This document shows, piece after piece, positions 63,310 through 64,000 of a stretch of DNA of 64,000 nucleotides. How positions within the stretch are numbered: the first letter of the stretch is position 1; each line of letters opens with the position of its first letter. Origin of the DNA: Bradyrhizobium embrapense (lineage in GTDB: Bacteria > Pseudomonadota > Alphaproteobacteria > Rhizobiales > Xanthobacteraceae). The position numbers were made by a program, and so were the translations under genes. The DNA lies in contig NZ_LFIP02000004.1 of assembly GCF_001189235.2 (NCBI RefSeq), forward strand, positions 372,001 through 436,000, read 5' to 3'. Under the pieces are notes generated by a model. That model was not told where the DNA came from and did not search any database. It saw only the letters and a program-made list of their open reading frames with translations.

Positions 63310-64000
63310 GCGCTGACCTTGGCGCGGCCGCGGTCCATTGCCGCACGCATCTCGCGCACCGTGGCGGCGATGCCGACGAACAGCGCCTCGCCCATCATGA
63401 AATAGCCGATGTTGAGCTCGCGGATCTCGGGCAGCGCGGAGATCGTCTCCGCAGTCTCATAGTCGAGCCCGTGGCCGGCATGGACCTCGAGCCCGGCCGC
63501 CTGCGCGAGCCTGGCGCCGGCGACGATGCGCGCCCACTCGGCCTCCGCCTTGTCCTTGTGGCCGTCGACCACGGCGTCGCACCAGCCTCCGGTATGGATC
63601 TCGATCACGGGCGCCTTCAGTTTCGCAGCCATCTCGATTTGCCTGGGATCGGCGGCGATGAACAGCGAGACCCGGATGCCGGCGTCGCTAAGCTTCGCGA
63701 TGAACGGCGCCAGCGCATTGTGCTGGCCGACCACGTCGAGGCCGCCTTCGGTGGTGAGCTCCTGGCGCCGTTCCGGCACCAGGCAAACGGCGTGCGGCCT
63801 GGTGGCGAGCGAGATCCGCAGCATGTCGTCGGTCGCCGCCATCTCGAAATTCAACGGCTTGGATATCTCGGCTTTGAGCCGCGCCATGTCCTCGTCGCGG
63901 ATATGGCGGCGATCCTCGCGCAAATGCGCCGTGATGCCGTCGGCGCCGGCCGCGATCGCGGCGAGCGCCAGCCGCACCGGATCGGGTCGCGCCCCGCCTC
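63306..64000 (-). CDS. pdxJ: Pyridoxine 5'-phosphate synthase, 5' end outside window
   Basis: The visible part is about 230 residues of a TIM-barrel enzyme forming pyridoxine phosphate from deoxyxylulose phosphate. The frame continues to the window edge with GARPDPVRLALAAIAAGADG, typical of the PdxJ N-terminus; ITAHLREDRRHIRDEDM, FEMAATDDML, VCLVPERRQELTTEGGLDV and VHAGHGLDYETAE are the active-site blocks. About ten N-terminal residues are missing. It begins the pdxJ-acpS-lepB-rnc-era-recO-parC minus-strand series. Confidence 0.95.
   Translation of the reverse strand, partial: GGARPDPVRLALAAIAAGADGITAHLREDRRHIRDEDMARLKAEISKPLNFEMAATDDMLRISLATRPHAVCLVPERRQELTTEGGLDVVGQHNALAPFIAKLSDAGIRVSLFIAADPRQIEMAAKLKAPVIEIHTGGWCDAVVDGHKDKAEAEWARIVAGARLAQAAGLEVHAGHGLDYETAETISALPEIRELNIGYFMMGEALFVGIAATVREMRAAMDRGRAKVSA

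Overview
The window is a high-GC, gene-dense chromosomal segment from an alphaproteobacterium of the order Rhizobiales, most likely Bradyrhizobium or a close relative. Evidence is the gcrA regulator, the rhizobial order pdxJ-acpS-lepB-rnc-era-recO-parC, an RopB/Omp2b-type porin, a Mg-type HemB with Asp in place of the zinc cysteines, an LdtR-like MarR protein beside a DUF6163 gene, GGAAC/CGTT (EcfG-type) stress promoters, and Rhizobiales palindromic repeats. No phage, insertion sequence, CRISPR array or integrase is visible.

Layout. 0-9 kb: end of an O-antigen-ligase-like gene, a MarR regulator divergent from an FAD monooxygenase, a saccharopine-dehydrogenase-like enzyme, DUF169, YdcF, acetamidase and acyl-CoA synthetase genes. 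9-14.4 kb: a small ribbon-helix-helix-like protein, gcrA, an SDR, a candidate small RNA downstream of a large porin gene, and another MarR gene. 14.4-19.8 kb: tRNA-Pro, then merR-ihfA-fabH-plsX-DUF177-cytochrome bc1 chaperone on the minus strand, with bamE divergent. 20-29.6 kb: an orphan Bug-type binding protein, a 51-residue ORF, hppA, and thiL-nusB-ribH-ribE-ribD-nrdR-glyA on the minus strand. 30-39 kb: a TonB-dependent siderophore receptor with iron-box-like upstream repeats, a second TonB receptor broken by one missing base, a DUF2946 protein and a tctCBA transporter. 39-44.3 kb: small exported or stress-type proteins, two preceded by textbook EcfG promoters, then LdtR-like and DUF6163 genes. 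44.4-53.6 kb: hemB, an RDD protein, bpt, mntH with a Mur-like box, a three-gene PspA/YqiJ/flotillin operon and an MFS exporter. 53.7-64 kb: an adenylate cyclase, a His-rich CDF metal transporter, then parC, recO, a membrane protein, era, rnc, lepB, acpS and pdxJ on the minus strand (pdxJ runs off the end).

How the parts fit. Most of the window is housekeeping: fatty acid/phospholipid start (fabH, plsX, acpS), riboflavin (ribH/E/D), one-carbon metabolism (glyA), RNA maturation (rnc, era), secretion (lepB) and envelope assembly (bamE). Accessory layers handle metals (two TonB receptors, mntH, CDF, hemB) and envelope or general stress.

The most unusual locus is 48.6-52.2 kb. A PspA/IM30 protein is joined in frame behind a domain that looks like the N-terminal part of TnpB (IS200/IS605 OrfB) without its nuclease domain. 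A strong internal ribosome binding site could also make PspA alone. The gene overlaps a YqiJ-like membrane protein gene and is followed by a flotillin gene and a terminator.
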